A DNA stretch of 64,000 nucleotides from Marsupella aquatica (GCA_973895155.1 OZ316899.1:4836001-4900000); one strand, 5' to 3'. Positions 47,613-59,565 are shown, counted from the stretch's first letter. Notes: generated by a model from the letters alone, not told the origin. Translations and numbers: made by a program.

Positions 47613-48559
47613 CCATTTGCTGCGTGGATAGCAACGTTGGAAGCGGCTTGAGCTCCTCTTTCCAACGAGGTCAATTATAGCTGATTTGGCCAAATACACA
47701 AAAAGTTATGTCCCCGCAACCGAGAGGGGGTACTCATTGCTACGCTAACCCGAGTTTGGCTAGCCTAGCTATCCTATCTAACCTTAGAAGAGTTAACCCA
47801 TGGCCTCGGGCTAAGCTGCTATCCGTGTCCGTTGTCCGCTATCTGTGTCCATTGTCCGTGTCCGCTATCCGTGTCCGTTGTCCGTGTCAGTTGTCCGTGT
47901 TCGTTGTCCGTGTCCACTATTTGTGCCTGCTGTCTACTATCCGTGTCCATTGTCCGTGTCCGTTGTCCCGCTATCCATTGTCCATGTCCGTTGTCCGTGT
48001 CTGTTGTCTGTGTCCGTTGTCCGTGTCCGTTGTCCGCTATCCGTTGTCCCGGGTTTAGTCTAACCCCAATCTAAATCCGCTAGCCACTAGCCACTATCCG
48101 GTATCTGTATCCGCTAACCTCTATTCGCTATCCACTATCCGTGTCCGCTAACCTCTATCCGTATCCGCTATCCGTGTCCGCTAACCTCTATCCATATCCG
48201 CTATCCGTGTCTGCTAACCTCTATCCATATCCGCTATCCCGGGTTACACACTAACCCGTCACACTAATAAGATCATATCTTTCCTAATACACCTCCGTTT
48301 TGAGAGTGTTTTATATCAATTTTACTCGCCTTGACCAGATCTTTCCAATGCTCTTTACAGATCCGGATTTGGTGACATATTGAAAGAGATATGGTCGCCG
48401 ACCACCCGCAACATAGCTTTTATTTCCCTACTATTAATGCCATGATTGCCCTTATTCTTGCCATCTTGCTAATTGTTATGCAATATCAATAGCTACTCCT
48501 TGCATACAGCAGCCTAGTTAATCAGATTAAAGAATAAGGACCATGTCATCGGCGTCACA
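47613..48559. mobile_element. fragment of the 741-3400 element
   Basis: From ccatttgctgcgtggatagc to ggcgtcaca this repeats the order of 2353-3400: the gcttgagctcctctttcca stretch, the ccgcaaccgagagggggtac stretch, a variable short-repeat zone (47815-48240), the cttgaccagatctttccaat stretch and the ggaccatgtca(t/c)cggcgtcaca end. It joins the broken gypsy integrase on the left and interrupts the gag ORF on the right. The gag frame reads a few codons into it (CDADDMVLIL) before stopping. Confidence 0.8.
47815..48240. repeat. pyrimidine-rich minisatellite
   Basis: Short units of (c/t)cgttgtccgtgt and ccgctatccgtgt, then ctaacctctatccgtatccg, repeated many times with variation. The matching part of the 741-3400 element has a different short-repeat composition, so this zone evolves quickly. 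Confidence 0.85.
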
Positions 48560-50047
48560 GACCCGATAGCAATCATGATCTAAATCCTCTTCTGAAAATG
48601 TTGATAGGGCCTCGGCCTCATCATCAGATGGTCCAAACTCTGCCTCGGCATCCACTTGCCATCCGAGTTCGATGTGGTTGATTTGAACTCCTCCTGGGGT
48701 AGTACCCGGAGGCAAGACCTTGACCAGCAAGAGCTTATGATTTGTGGCAAGTCCTGCGAACCAAGTAGGACATTGTCCTAGCATGTGACCCTCCTGTCGG
48801 CATCCCATACATAGCTGAGCTGGTTGTCCATCACCTTGTTTGCGTGCATTCGGGCATTCTCTAGCAAAATGGCCAGGTTGACCACAATTATAGCATGCCG
48901 CAAATTGTTGTACATTCATCCTAGGAGGTACTGATGGATTCTGAATAATCCGAGGATACATTTCTCCCGGATTGTTTCTTAATCCTGACCAGAGAGATGC
49001 AGGTCGGTTGGATAAGTCTAGTGCTCCAGTCTCACTGATGCCGAAAACACTATCAGCGGCATCCCCTAGAAAGTACTCTACTTCTCCCTGACATGGTCTG
49101 ACCTCAGCCACATGCCGAACATGACTAGTATTAAGTTTAAGACATGCGTCTTTATGATGTTCGGTTTTATAACATAAGGCACACCATACAGAGCTATCCT
49201 CGAGTACTACCTTCTTCTTTGGTTTTACCTCTGCTATTATAGCTTTAAGCTGCTCGGTAAGAGCGACGATGTTATCTGGCGTTTTAGCTTCTAACTTGAC
49301 TTTCAACTTCCCCCTCCTTCTACCCTTCTTTTTCCAAGATTTTTCTTCTTCAGAACTAGAAGATGACTCACTCTTGCTACTTCCACTATCCGAGCTTGAG
49401 TTATCACTTTTTGACTTCTTAGAATGTTTCTTTTTCTTATCTTTTTTCTTATGGGGTGATCCCTCCTCCAATGAGGAACTCTCAGACTTGAGCTGTTTTT
49501 TCCGGCTTGTGATGTCCGCATTAATGTATAATTGAATATCTGTAATTGCCTCGGCTAAAGTCTCTGGGTTCTCCTTCCTAATTGCAAAACTCATCTTCTG
49601 TGGCAAAGCATTCACCAACCATTGAAGTTGCATACCTTTAGATGCATTGGTCTTTGTACGTCTTACCAGCTTTTGGAAGCGTTGCAAGAACTTTCTGAAG
49701 GATTTGTTCTCCTTGAACCGAAGTCGTCCCAACTTCAGCACTGCTAGCTCTGAGGTTCCAATGGGTCGAAACTCCTTTACAAATAGTGATTTGAAGGTAT
49801 GCCAAATGGCTTGATCTTCCACATCCAATGCTCTGTACCAGGGCCTAGCCTCACCCTTGAACAGGCCGGGAAGAATCTGCATCTTGATGGCCGATTCTCT
49901 ATTTGCTGCAGCGGTCCCTTCGAAGTCATCCAACCATTCATCCGGATCCTCATCTCCTCTTCCATGAAATGCCTTGTAATGAATGCGCGACCGTTGGCTC
50001 AGTCTGGTCCCAGGCCTCTCTTCTGGCCGTGCCTTTGGTTCCCCCAT
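48560..50047 (-). pseudogene. gag of an LTR retroelement, family 2
   Basis: ATG 50047 opens about 496 codons to the junction at 48559. The N-terminal half is a Ty3/gypsy-type gag capsid domain (YKAFHGRGDEDPDEWLDDFE, GEARPWYRALDVEDQAIWHT, ENKSFRKFLQRFQKLV). Then comes a charged low-complexity region of Ser, Lys and Glu (near residues 190-245). Three zinc knuckles follow: CALCYKTEHHKDAC, CYNCGQPGHFAREC and CMGCRQEGHMLGQC. The protein would pack element RNA in particles. Protease and RT are absent because the 47613-48559 fragment cuts the ORF, so pol was lost. Upstream (50048-50307) is the leader with a primer-binding site, then an LTR. The gag frame itself is intact up to the junction. Confidence 0.9.
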
Positions 50048-50307
50048 GTCTGTTGGGGACTCACTTCTCCCTACCGACTCCTCTTCTAGTATGTCTTTGT
50101 CGATGCCACTTTTAGTTACAGAATGACTAGCTCCTTCTACCCCTCTCAGTCGCTGTGTATCATGCCACCCGGCGAGCTGCTGCAGACGAACTCTCTCCCG
50201 TTGAATCGCTCTTTCCCCCTTGGCATAGTTTTAGTCATTACCTACGTTTCCTCCCTAACTTCATATCTCACGGCTTAAGAAATGCCCCCTCCATCTAGCG
50301 CCAAAAA

Positions 50308-51096
50308 TGTGGTGCGTCCCATGGCTCCCTAAACCCAAGAAACCCCTCTCACATGCCGATTCCTGCAAGTTTTGCTCTTAGCGAGGCCGATTTTGCGGCT
50401 TTAGCGGCATGGGACGCTGCTAACTTCCTTCTACTACTATTGCTATTAACATTTTACTCACATATACTAGACAGATCCTTCATCGGGTCATGAGATACGT
50501 AGCCGACCTATTCTCGGCCTTCCCTTGTCCTCCTCTCTTGGTTTTTCTTTAGGTATGTTTGGATTCTGCCGCCGGAATGATCCCCAACTGGCTTGGGTAA
50601 GCCGCTAAGACCTCTCTCAGCTCGACACATCCAACTCTTACTACCTTGCTTACTCCCTTCTTGGTTGATGTGGGCAATCTTCAAACAAGTTAATGCGACA
50701 CACAAATAGCAAAATGACTCCTTCTGACTGAGTTATACCATGCACTTGCCATACAAACAGTACTTCTCATATACAAGATTTGCGAACTAAGCCGTGAGGC
50801 CAACTCTATTCATTTCTTAGGTATGAGGAAACATGAATATACACAAGGGTCACAGTATAACTAACCGAGAGCTTCTTTAACTACTTGATCCCAACCCTGC
50901 TGGTGCACTAAAAACTTGCTAAGGAAGAAGGCCCTGAACTCCCCGCAGCCCAGGTACTTATCCTCGTAGTGGATCCGCCTAATTCCTTGCAGCGTAAGCC
51001 TAATCTACCTAACTGTAATCTACCTATGTATAGCGAGGCAGGAGCACAAGTGTTGCTCTTTCCAGTGGATCCGCAATCCCACTAAGCTAAGTGTCA
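50308..51096 (-). repeat. family 2 LTR with internal sequence on both sides
   Basis: 789 bp, matching 59566-60356 closely in order and edges: TGTGGTGCGTCCCATGG at the low edge and ACTAAGCTAAGTGTCA at the high edge. Below it, on the minus strand, comes TTTTTGGCGCTAGATGG, a gypsy-type primer site, then gag. Above it lies the 3' end of a coiled-coil ORF. It carries the hairpins ATTCTGCCGCCGGAAT (50563-50578) and GGCTTGGGTAAGCC (50590-50603). Confidence 0.88.
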
Positions 51097-51385
51097 GGGC
51101 CGCCCCTTGGTCCTGATCCTAATTCTAAACTTGGAGATCTGAGCCTGCCCTGCCCTCTCACGCCTCTTCCCTCCACGTCTGCCCTCCTTCAAAGGAGCGG
51201 CCCTCCACCACCGTCATGGCAGCGGTGTCTGGTCCTCAATGGACGCCCCAACACTTCCTCCGCAACCACTACCGTAGGTCCGTCCTCTGACAGATTACCT
51301 GCTCCTGACCGAGTCAACTCTCCATTGGCCTGACTGGGTCCACCCTCGGCTTCGGCCTCAGCATTGGCCACGGCCATGGTTCCAT
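51097..51385 (-). pseudogene. 3' end of family 2 coiled-coil ORF
   Basis: Minus-strand fragment whose translation (ANAEAEAEGGPSQANGELTRSGAGNLSEDGP) matches the C-terminus of the ORF at 60474-64000. It begins abruptly near 51385, about 100 bp before copia-C coding sequence. Confidence 0.8.
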
Positions 51386-51909
51386 AGTCACCCTTAATTG
51401 TTTATATTTCCCTATTTTTGTTACTATACTAAGGTGTTTCCTAGGATACACTCCTGATTTTACTAATTAAACTGGCCTAATGATTCCTGGCTAGGCATCA
51501 CACAAGACATCACAAACAATATACCGGACCCACTATCAGTGAAAGGAGCACAATCGCGAAGTGATTGGCCTTGGTGGGAAATAGCTATTAACTTTGAGTT
51601 AGACTCACTCATTTAGAGAGAAGTTTTCGGACCTATCATTCCTGCACCACTTCACACACAACTTACTGGATACAAGTTTATATTTACAAAGAAAAGAAAT
51701 GCACAGGGAGAGGTCATACGATATAAGGTCCACCTGGTAGCAAAGGGCTATACTCAGATACCAAGAAGAGATTTTGACCTTACATATTCACCAGTGATGG
51801 ACTCCATCACCTACAGATACATGATATCATTTGCACTTGCTTATAAGTTGATGCTTCACATCCTAGACGTGGTGACAGCCTATCTATACGGCATACTTGA
51901 CACTACTAT

Positions 51910-52251
51910 GAGGTGTTTACAAAAGACAGCAAACAGGAAACAGGATTTAATAACAGAAACTGGTAACAGGAAAATGGATGGAAATTTTTTTTTGATTTTT
52001 TTTTTTGAGAAAAAAAAAGTTTTTTTTTTCGGTCGACCAGTTTTTTTTGCTAGCGCCTGGCGCTGCTAATAGTAGCGCCCAAAGCTAGCCAAAAATGTTG
52101 CATTGTTAATTTTTTTTGGAAATAACATGTTTTAGGAGACATTTTTAAATTGTCATTTTTCCTGGTAACAGTGATTTTTTCCTGGTAACAGCATATTAAA
52201 AACAGGAAAAAAAAATCCTGTTTACCTGTTTCCTGTCTCCGTCGCTATACC
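51910..52251. mobile_element. hAT-like MITE
   Basis: About 340 bp, non-coding, very A/T-run rich. Imperfect inverted ends share ACAGGAAACAGG...ACAGGATTT at the left and its inverse at the right. Flanks CACTACTAT (51901-51909) and CACCACTAT (52252-52260) look like an 8-9 bp target duplication with one change. It interrupts copia-C between LDVVTAYLYGILDTT and IYMKAPPEL. Confidence 0.75.
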
Positions 52252-52828
52252 CACCACTATCTACATGAAAGCCCCCCCGAGTTAATCACAATAATGAACT
52301 TTCATGTTCAGGGGGAGAGAAATGGTACCATATCCCATTCTACAACTTGGGACCACACGAAGAACTCCTACAGAGTGTCTTCCTAAGCATGCAAAACAAA
52401 ATGAACCTTCAATTCTAAATAACCAAAAGAGGCAGAGCACATTCCAAGAAAATCATAGGCATACAAGGACTTATAAATCGCGATCTGCTACACAGACGAC
52501 GAGAAAAGAATTTGCAGTACAAGTCTTACGATCAATGTATGGCCTTAAGCAGAGTGGTCGCACCTGGTACAAAAAGTTCCGGGCAGAGATGTTAGCACTC
52601 GACTTTGTGAATGATGAGATTGCTCCTTGTCTATTTTTAAAACAGCAAGGAACTGAATATATCATTGTCGCTATTTACGTAGACGACATTAACATTTTTG
52701 GTACTCCTATTATAACTAAAGAGACAATCAAAATTTTGAAAAACACATTTCAAATGAGGGATCTTGGTGAACCCAAATACTGTCTTGGTCTTTAGTTTGA
52801 TTATGTGCAGGGTGGCATATTGATTCAC

Positions 52829-53852
52829 TGGGTGACCTACATGTGGAATGGCAAAAAGGAGCATTGGAGTGGAAATGGCAGATTTTCAAACATTTTAACC
52901 TTACTTGAAGCTTCTTTTGGTCTATCCGTCACCCCTTAATCCATTTCAAGCCTCAAAGAAATGTTTTGGAGAAAGTTAAGAAGTTTGAGTTTTGACTGAA
53001 GAATTGCTTCGGACAAACAATTGCTTGGACACTACATAATCGGTTTAGACTTTCGGCAACAACTTTGACGGAACAAAGACTACATAGTTTTGGCCCTTGA
53101 CTCATAAATCATTTTACCTCTTACTTGAGCTTTATTTTAGTTAATTAGGATCAGATTTAGAATGACATCACTTGTCACTGATGGAGTCTCAGATTTAGAT
53201 TTGTAAGGGTCTTACCTTTACCTTGTCTCTTAGAGTCTAGAATTCCTTTTAGATAAGAATAGATTTCTCACCTTAGGAGAAAACCCTTTGGTTTCTCCCA
53301 TGTTATGAGGGAGCCCCCTACATTTGGACTCCCAAGCAAATGCTTATGTCTTTTCCTTGAAAATCGATTCTTGACCAATTTTGGGTCTTTCTCTCATGCC
53401 AATTTGGGCTTAGAAGAGAGAATTGAAATAAGAGGATTTGCACCAATTGCGTTGAGATCATGAATTTCAATTAGTAATCCATTGATGAAATGTTGACATC
53501 TATGAGTTACTTATAAGAAGTGTAAAATTCTTAAGGGGAACCTTCAAATCTAGGGAAATGAGAATTGTAATGAGTCATTTGTTGTAAAACCGATCTCAAA
53601 CCTGAGTATATGGAATTCAATGATAAGTGAAAATCAAAATACCTATCGATAGTAAGTGAACACTTGAGAATTTACTACTCTAGTAATCTATGAAAGAATT
53701 GTATTGAATTATGATATGAAGAAAGCTCTGAAATCACTTTAAGATTTCGAATTATACAAAACCTGAATAAATCGCTTTCCTTATTCCTTACGCGACCGAA
53801 TCTTGGTTGTTTTGAGCAAGATCTTAGACATTTGGTGTTGTTCTACTTACCA
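52829..53852. repeat. probable solo LTR in copia-C
   Basis: About 1,024 bp with TGGGTGACC...CTACTTACCA ends, no ORF, and an A/T-rich promoter-like interior. It splits the copia-C frame between GGILIH and YTKKILK. A clean target duplication is not visible, so class and exact edges are uncertain. Confidence 0.5.
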
Positions 53853-54720
53853 CACTACACCAAGAAGATATTAAAATAGTTCAACATGGACAACGCTCAC
53901 CCTGTGAGCACTCCAATGGAACTGAGATCACTCAATCCCAATAAAGACACTTTCAAGAAGTGAACCAAAGCAGAACAGACACTTGGATCGGAGAAACCTT
54001 ACCTCTCTGCAATCGGAGCGCTCATGTACTTGGCTGACCAAACGCGCCCTGACATTTTGTTTTTAGTAAACCTCCAAGCGCATCACAGCTCCCAACCAAC
54101 AATAAGGCACTAGAATGGAATCAAAAGAGTTTCTGATACTTACAGGGAACAGCAGACTTGGGATTGTTTTTCCCACACAACGCAAAACTCAAACTCACAG
54201 CATTTGCTAATGCCGGATATCTTTCCAATCCCGACGATGCCAAATCTCAGACAGGCTACATGTTTCTTCAAGGGAGCACAACCATATCTTGGAGGAGTTT
54301 GAAATAGACCCTTATGACTACATCTTCTAACCATGCAAAAATAATAGCACTTTATGACGCAAGTTGCAAATGTCTGTGGCCTAGACAACTTATTGACCAC
54401 ATAAGCAAGAACACAGGTCGTCCACTCTTGAATTTTCCAATGATTATTTATGAAGATAATCGACCTTGTGTCGACCAAATCACTCAGGGCTTCATAAAAG
54501 GTGACAAGATTAAACACATTGCGCCCAAATTTTTCTTCACGCACGAACAGCATGGTGACAGGATTCAGGTTCAATGGATACCGAGCAAAGAAAACCGAGC
54601 AGACCTTTTAATGAAACCACTTCCGCCATCTCTACACAAAGATCACACAACAAGCATCGGAATGCGTCGACTCTCCACTTTACTACAAACCACAAATTAA
54701 TACATTTTGACAGCCAAACC

Positions 54721-55259
54721 CTAGAAAACTATGAAGCCCCTAAGACTGCCAACTCCCGAAGCAAAAGCAAAAGCGATTGGATCCAGCACGACCCCTCCCT
54801 CACCAAGTTTCTTTTGTACACCATCGCAACCGAGGAACGATCGATCGATTAACCGATCCAAAGCAACTTGATCTAATCAACAAACAATACAATTAAACAG
54901 TGGTGGGAATCGATGAGAGGAGATGGAAGCAATGCAAAACGAGGCAAGAAGAAGATGTTGATCAGCGGAGTGACAGACAATTCATGTTTGGGTAGTACAT
55001 TACAATATCCTACACCATTTACATACACCCTTACACCTGACACTTCATTACATTTAGAGTTATCATTTACATTAAACTCCAATGAAGAGCATTTACTCCA
55101 TGATTACCCTATGACATGTAAGTAGTGGCACTATTTCCTTTGGAAGAAAGAAAAAAGGTTTTAAGGAGGCCATACTAAACTAGGGCTTAATCTTACACTT
55201 ACATTTAGACTCTACATAGATTGGTTCTTTTATACCCCAATAAAATAACCAAGGGGGAG
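54721..55259. other. copia-C 3' untranslated region and polypurine tract
   Basis: No ORF. It ends with AACCAAGGGGGAG directly before the LTR, a polypurine tract for plus-strand priming. Confidence 0.7.
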
Positions 55260-55422
55260 TGTTATGACATGTAGATTACATTGTAAGTGACCATTACATT
55301 AGACCCTAATGTAATACTTAGAGGTTAAGGTAGTTACCTAACCGCCTCATCATGTAACACATAAAGGCTTTCATCCCTAATAGAAGAGATATTGATGTTA
55401 GTGTAATCTATGGAGTAGAACA
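55260..55422 (+). repeat. copia-C 3' LTR (163 bp)
   Basis: TGTTATGACATG...GGAGTAGAACA. It is very similar over its whole length to the copia-B LTR at 56517-56684. Confidence 0.9.
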
Positions 55423-55643
55423 ATTTTTAAGTATCCCTCTTGTGACAAGTTTTGCTTGAGGTCTATGGGTCTAGAGGAATGCTCAAAATAACGCAAGTAT
55501 TATTTTGGTCTTAAACACTTGAACAAAAATATTTTGCTACGAGGTTATATCATGAACAATTGTAGTACTTCTTGTGGATATAGTGTAAATGAACAACCTA
55601 TATGTAGACATTCAAGAAACTATATTCTTTAGGTAGTAATAGA

Positions 55644-56516
55644 TTGGCAACAATCCATGCAAACATGTTTACAAGGATTGAACGAGATACCTTTTGCAAG
55701 GAAGACTCACCTTCATTTCTAAATTTGGTGGAATGGTTGAAAGATTTTTTCCAAAAAAATATGGATAGTCTTTCCCATAAAGAGATTCATCACTTGCTAG
55801 ACAATTGGACAAAGCAAGAGATACATGGAATCTTTGAAGCTCAAACAATGTTGCGAGAAGAGCAACAAGTTACATATTCTTATTTTTTGCGTGTTTAGAA
55901 AAAAATGTTCCCAAATCTACGAATTCCTAAAAGGAGTCAATTTTCTACTTGTGGTCCTTGCACTGAATTCAAGGCTCTTCGAGACAAAGCAACAACTGAA
56001 GAGGATAAAGTAAGTTCACTAACTATAACCTTCAATTTTAATTTGATGACATGTACTCAAATATTTGTCAAAGTTTATTTTTAGTTATTTATTTTTAATT
56101 CATTTGTTATTGTATCATTTCAGGAAAGTACATCAATGCCCTTATGGAGCATCAAAAAGTACAATCATTGAAAAGGATGAAGTTAGCTAAGCATCGTAAA
56201 AAATGCTATGATGAACCCAACAAGTATTTGGGTATTTGTATAGATGGTATGGATCAAAAGAAAATAGAGCTACCACATGTTCTTTGTTGTTCGAAGAACA
56301 TGGATGAAAAATATTTTATTCCAATACATGTTGTAGGTTGTCTCATTTTCAACAGGCAGCAAAATTATTTTTGACATATCCCAATATCCATAATGATGCA
56401 AACTTGACCATACATGTTATTGAAAATGTATTGAATACATGGGATGAGACATTACCAAGAGTGTTATATCTTCAATTAGATAATACAACTAGGGAAAACA
56501 AGAATAAATTCTTGAT
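55644..56516 (+). pseudogene. DUF7869-like gene fragment cut by copia-B
   Basis: The first part (55644 on) reads FTRIERDTFCKEDSPSFLN, LDNWTKQEIHGIFEAQ, then a TAG at 55896-55898 where Trp is likely, then KKMFPNLRIPKRSQFSTCGPC. A probable intron (from a GTAAGT at about 56009 to a TTTCAG near 56123) precedes YINALMEHQKVQSLKRMKLAKHR, GICIDGMDQKKIELPH and, after a shift near 56370, LPRVLYLQLDNTTRENKNKF. The DGMDQ and QLDNTTRENKNK motifs are those of the widespread but uncharacterised DUF7869 family, often linked to mobile DNA. The rest of the conserved domain would lie beyond 56516, but the copia-B LTR begins there. Confidence 0.7.
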
Positions 56517-56684
56517 TGTTATGACATGTAGATTACACTGTAAGAGACCATTACATTAGACCCTAATGTAATACCTAGAGATTGAGGTAGTTACCTATTC
56601 TAACCACCTCCTGATGTAACACATAAAAACTTTCATCCATAATAGAAGAGACATTAATGTTGGTGCAACCTTTGGAGTAAAACA
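56517..56684 (+). repeat. copia-B 5' LTR (168 bp) and primer-binding site
   Basis: TGTTATGACATG...GGAGTAAAACA, then CGTTATAAGCACGAGCC as primer site from 56685. Upstream bases 56512-56516 (TTGAT) are the expected target-site copy; the partner would lie outside the window. Confidence 0.88.
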
Positions 56685-57068
56685 CGTTATAAGCACGAGC
56701 CGATGAGGGCATGAATTTTTTAAGGAGTGAAGTTTTGCGATTTCTATTTAACATTGGAAGGATTGAATCCAAGTAGGCTTGGACAATTATAAGGCTGAAT
56801 CAAAGATTAGCAATCGAACAATTTCCAAGGGATTTCTTCAAAAGGAACGAGCAATTACTTGAATCAAAAGGAGTCACAATACCAGGGACATCGGTTTTAA
56901 TTAGATTCGAGCCTTAAAAGGAAAGCGGAGAGACAAAGGCAAGGGATTTTGATCATAATTCCAGACACATCAAAGAAGAAAGGTGATCCAAATCAACTAT
57001 GATACAATAATACTCAATTTTCGGAATTGTACAAAAAATACTTCCAATTACGCAAACGAGGATCCATA

Positions 57069-59565
57069 ATGAACTCCATGGAGAAATTACATTTCCAGGC
57101 ACTCTCTATAGATGGACTTAATTATCTATCATGGTCATTGGACGTCGAGGCACACCTCGCATCCAAAAATCTACAGGACACAATATTAACTGATGTAGGC
57201 TCTACTCTCCAACAAAAGGCCCTGGCTCTGATTCTGATATGACATCATCTAGGAGAGCCACTTAAAATCCAATACTTGAATCATTATAATCCCCGTATTC
57301 TATGGGAAGAGCTGCAACTCAGATTTGACCATATGCGTACAATCTCACTCCCAACAGCCCGCCACGATTGGATAAATCTACGAGTCCAAGATCACACCAC
57401 AATTTCAAGTTATAATAGCGAATTGTTTCGAATTACTTCACAATTGGCTGTTTGCGGCAGCCCGGTAGATGATGCTGAACAAATCGAAAATACTTTGTCT
57501 ACTTTTCATGTTACCAATCTGGTACTTTAATCACAATATCGCAACATGAACTTTACTAGATATTCACAACTAATTTCACACATGCTACTTGCAGAAAAGC
57601 ACCAAATTCTATTGATGCAGAATGCAAAGATAAGGCCACCGGGGACCGCACCCCTACCACCGAAGACAGATACTCACTTTGCTAAGCTGTCAAATAGATA
57701 TAGGGGACGCAGCCAAAAGAGCTTCAGGGGAAGCCGAGGGCGACCATATGGACGGGGTCGCTACCAAGGCCGTGGAGGAGGCCGAACTGGATTGGATGAA
57801 TCACCCCAAACCTGTTGGAATAGAAATGGTTTTCGAGGAAGAAGCCCTGGCAGAGGATTCCAACAACAAGGGAGAGATAAGTTTCCTCCACTATTTTGTT
57901 TTTGTTGTGGTACAAAAGGCCATATTCAAAAAGCATGTAGAGCAGCAGCGCATCTGGTTAAACTCTATAAGGAAAGCCTGAATAAGCAAACACCAGAAAC
58001 ACAAGGGAATTATATGGAAATACCCGAAAGTATAAATACTTATATAGCAGACACCGAAATGCCTGAAGCTCATACAACTAACTATGCATCTGAGATTTCA
58101 CAACTCTCAGACCCCTCCAGATGCATTGTCGATAGTGGAACTTCTCATTCGATCCTACGCACAAGAGAACTCTTTCAGCATATTTCCCAGTCCAAAAGAG
58201 AGATAACAACTATCACAAGCCAGAACCAGATCGAGGAGGGCAATGGCCCTGCAACTGTCCGATTTACAATGGGGACAGTTATACATATACACTCAGCCAT
58301 TTATGCACCCAAGGCCACACAAAATTTGATAAGTTTCAAAGATATCCTAGCCAACAACCTACATATACATACAAATAGAACTGAAAAAGGAGATATCCTC
58401 CAAATATTAGAAAAAACGCGAATGGGAATGGAAGTCAGGGAGATCTTACTGATTTCCCCACTAGGCTTATACATCACTAAGATCCTAGCCTTCCACACTG
58501 AGAAGACAGTACCCACATTAACAGAAATTTGGCACAATAGGCTTGGGCATCCAGGTACCACAATGTATCATCAGATAATCCGAGACACAACAGGAATCCC
58601 AACAGGAGTCCACCCATCCTCTATGAACCATACATGCCTAGCCTGTGCACAAGGAAAACTCATCATAAGACCTTCAGTATCCAAGACTTCACGATCAATA
58701 CCAAGATTCCTCGAGAGAATACACGCTAATGTTTGTGGACCAATAGATCCATCGTCTGGCCCCTTTAGATTTTTTCTTGCCATTATTGATGCTTCATCAA
58801 AATGGTCTCAAGTTTCATTGCTGTCAACTCGGAACTTGGTTTTTCCACGAATCCTATCCCACATTTTGAAGCTGAAATCGCAGTTTCCAGATCACCCAAT
58901 TAAAACTTTAAGGGTAGACAATGCCGGGGAGTTCACCTCGAAGACTTTTGATGATTTATGTGAAACAATAAGTATCGATACAGAGTATCCGGTTCCCCAT
59001 GTTCACTTTCAAAATGGCATAGCCAAGTCATTAATTAAAAGACTACAGCTGATAGCTAGGCCATTACTGATGCAAACCCAATTACCAACGACCGCCTGGG
59101 GACATGCAATACTGCATGCTGCTTCATTGCTCAAATACCAACCGTCTGCATTCAATTCACAGACCCCATATCATTTGGCATTTGGACTTCCACCGAACAT
59201 CTCACACCTGCATACCTTCAGATGTTTAGTCCTTGTACCGACAATGGGCCCTAATCAAACAAAAATGGGACCCCAGAGGCAAAGAGGGATATACATAGAC
59301 TACGACTCACCCTCGATAATATGTTTTCTTGAGCCATCAACAACAGACGTGTTTAAGGCCAGATTTATTGACTGCAATTTTTTTGAGGATGTGTTCCCGA
59401 TTAACAACTCAAGAAAACTCAGAGACTGCAACAAAGTCAAGAAGACCAAGCAAGCAGATGAAGAAGTAAGAAGGATAATTCACCTTCACCAGATGCTCGA
59501 AAAGTTACCGGATGCATTTAATGATGCAACAGCAATAACCCGTTCGCATATTGAGGCAGGAAATG
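57069..59565 (+). pseudogene. copia-B gag, protease and integrase
   Basis: ATG 57069. The gag domain resembles copia-A but has TGA at 57240-57242 and TAA at 57528-57530. Then a long open frame to 59565: an RG-rich tract, CCHC knuckle (CFCCGTKGHIQKAC), protease (CIVDSGTSHSIL), HNRLGHPG, zinc Cys pair (CLACAQGKL) and integrase core. The first catalytic Asp is replaced by Asn (IHANVCGPI; copia-A has NVDVCGPI) and the catalytic Glu by Lys (NGIAKSLIKRL; copia-A has NGMAESVIKRL); the second Asp remains (LRVDNAGEF). So integrase is inactive even where the frame is open. The copy ends at 59565 because the family 2 element is inserted there. RT is not in the window. Confidence 0.92.

Larger units (their letters stand above)
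51490..54720 (+). pseudogene. copia-C reverse transcriptase and RNase H
   Basis: Plus-strand remnant of the 3' half of a copia pol. RT begins with REVFGPIIPAPLHTQLTGYK, then FTKKRNAQGE, VAKGYTQIPRRDFDLTYSPV, DVVTAYLYG, LRSMYGLKQSGRTWYKKF, and the catalytic AIYVDDINIFG near 52680. A MITE (51910-52251) and a probable solo LTR (52829-53852) interrupt it. After the second insert, MDNAHPVSTPMELRSL, SAIGALMYLADQTRPDILF and RNase H (NHAKIIALYDAS, YEDNRPCVDQI, QWIPSKENRADL) follow. TAG stops occur in LGL-FDY (52793-52795) and ILK-FNM contexts, where Gln is expected. It belongs to the same lineage as copia-A and copia-B. The 5' half is missing, replaced by the family 2 fragment. Confidence 0.88.

Noticed and set aside
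49269-49535. Plus-strand Leu/Phe/Ser-rich ORF
   Set aside because: It is the antisense of the Lys/Glu/Ser-rich linker of gag.
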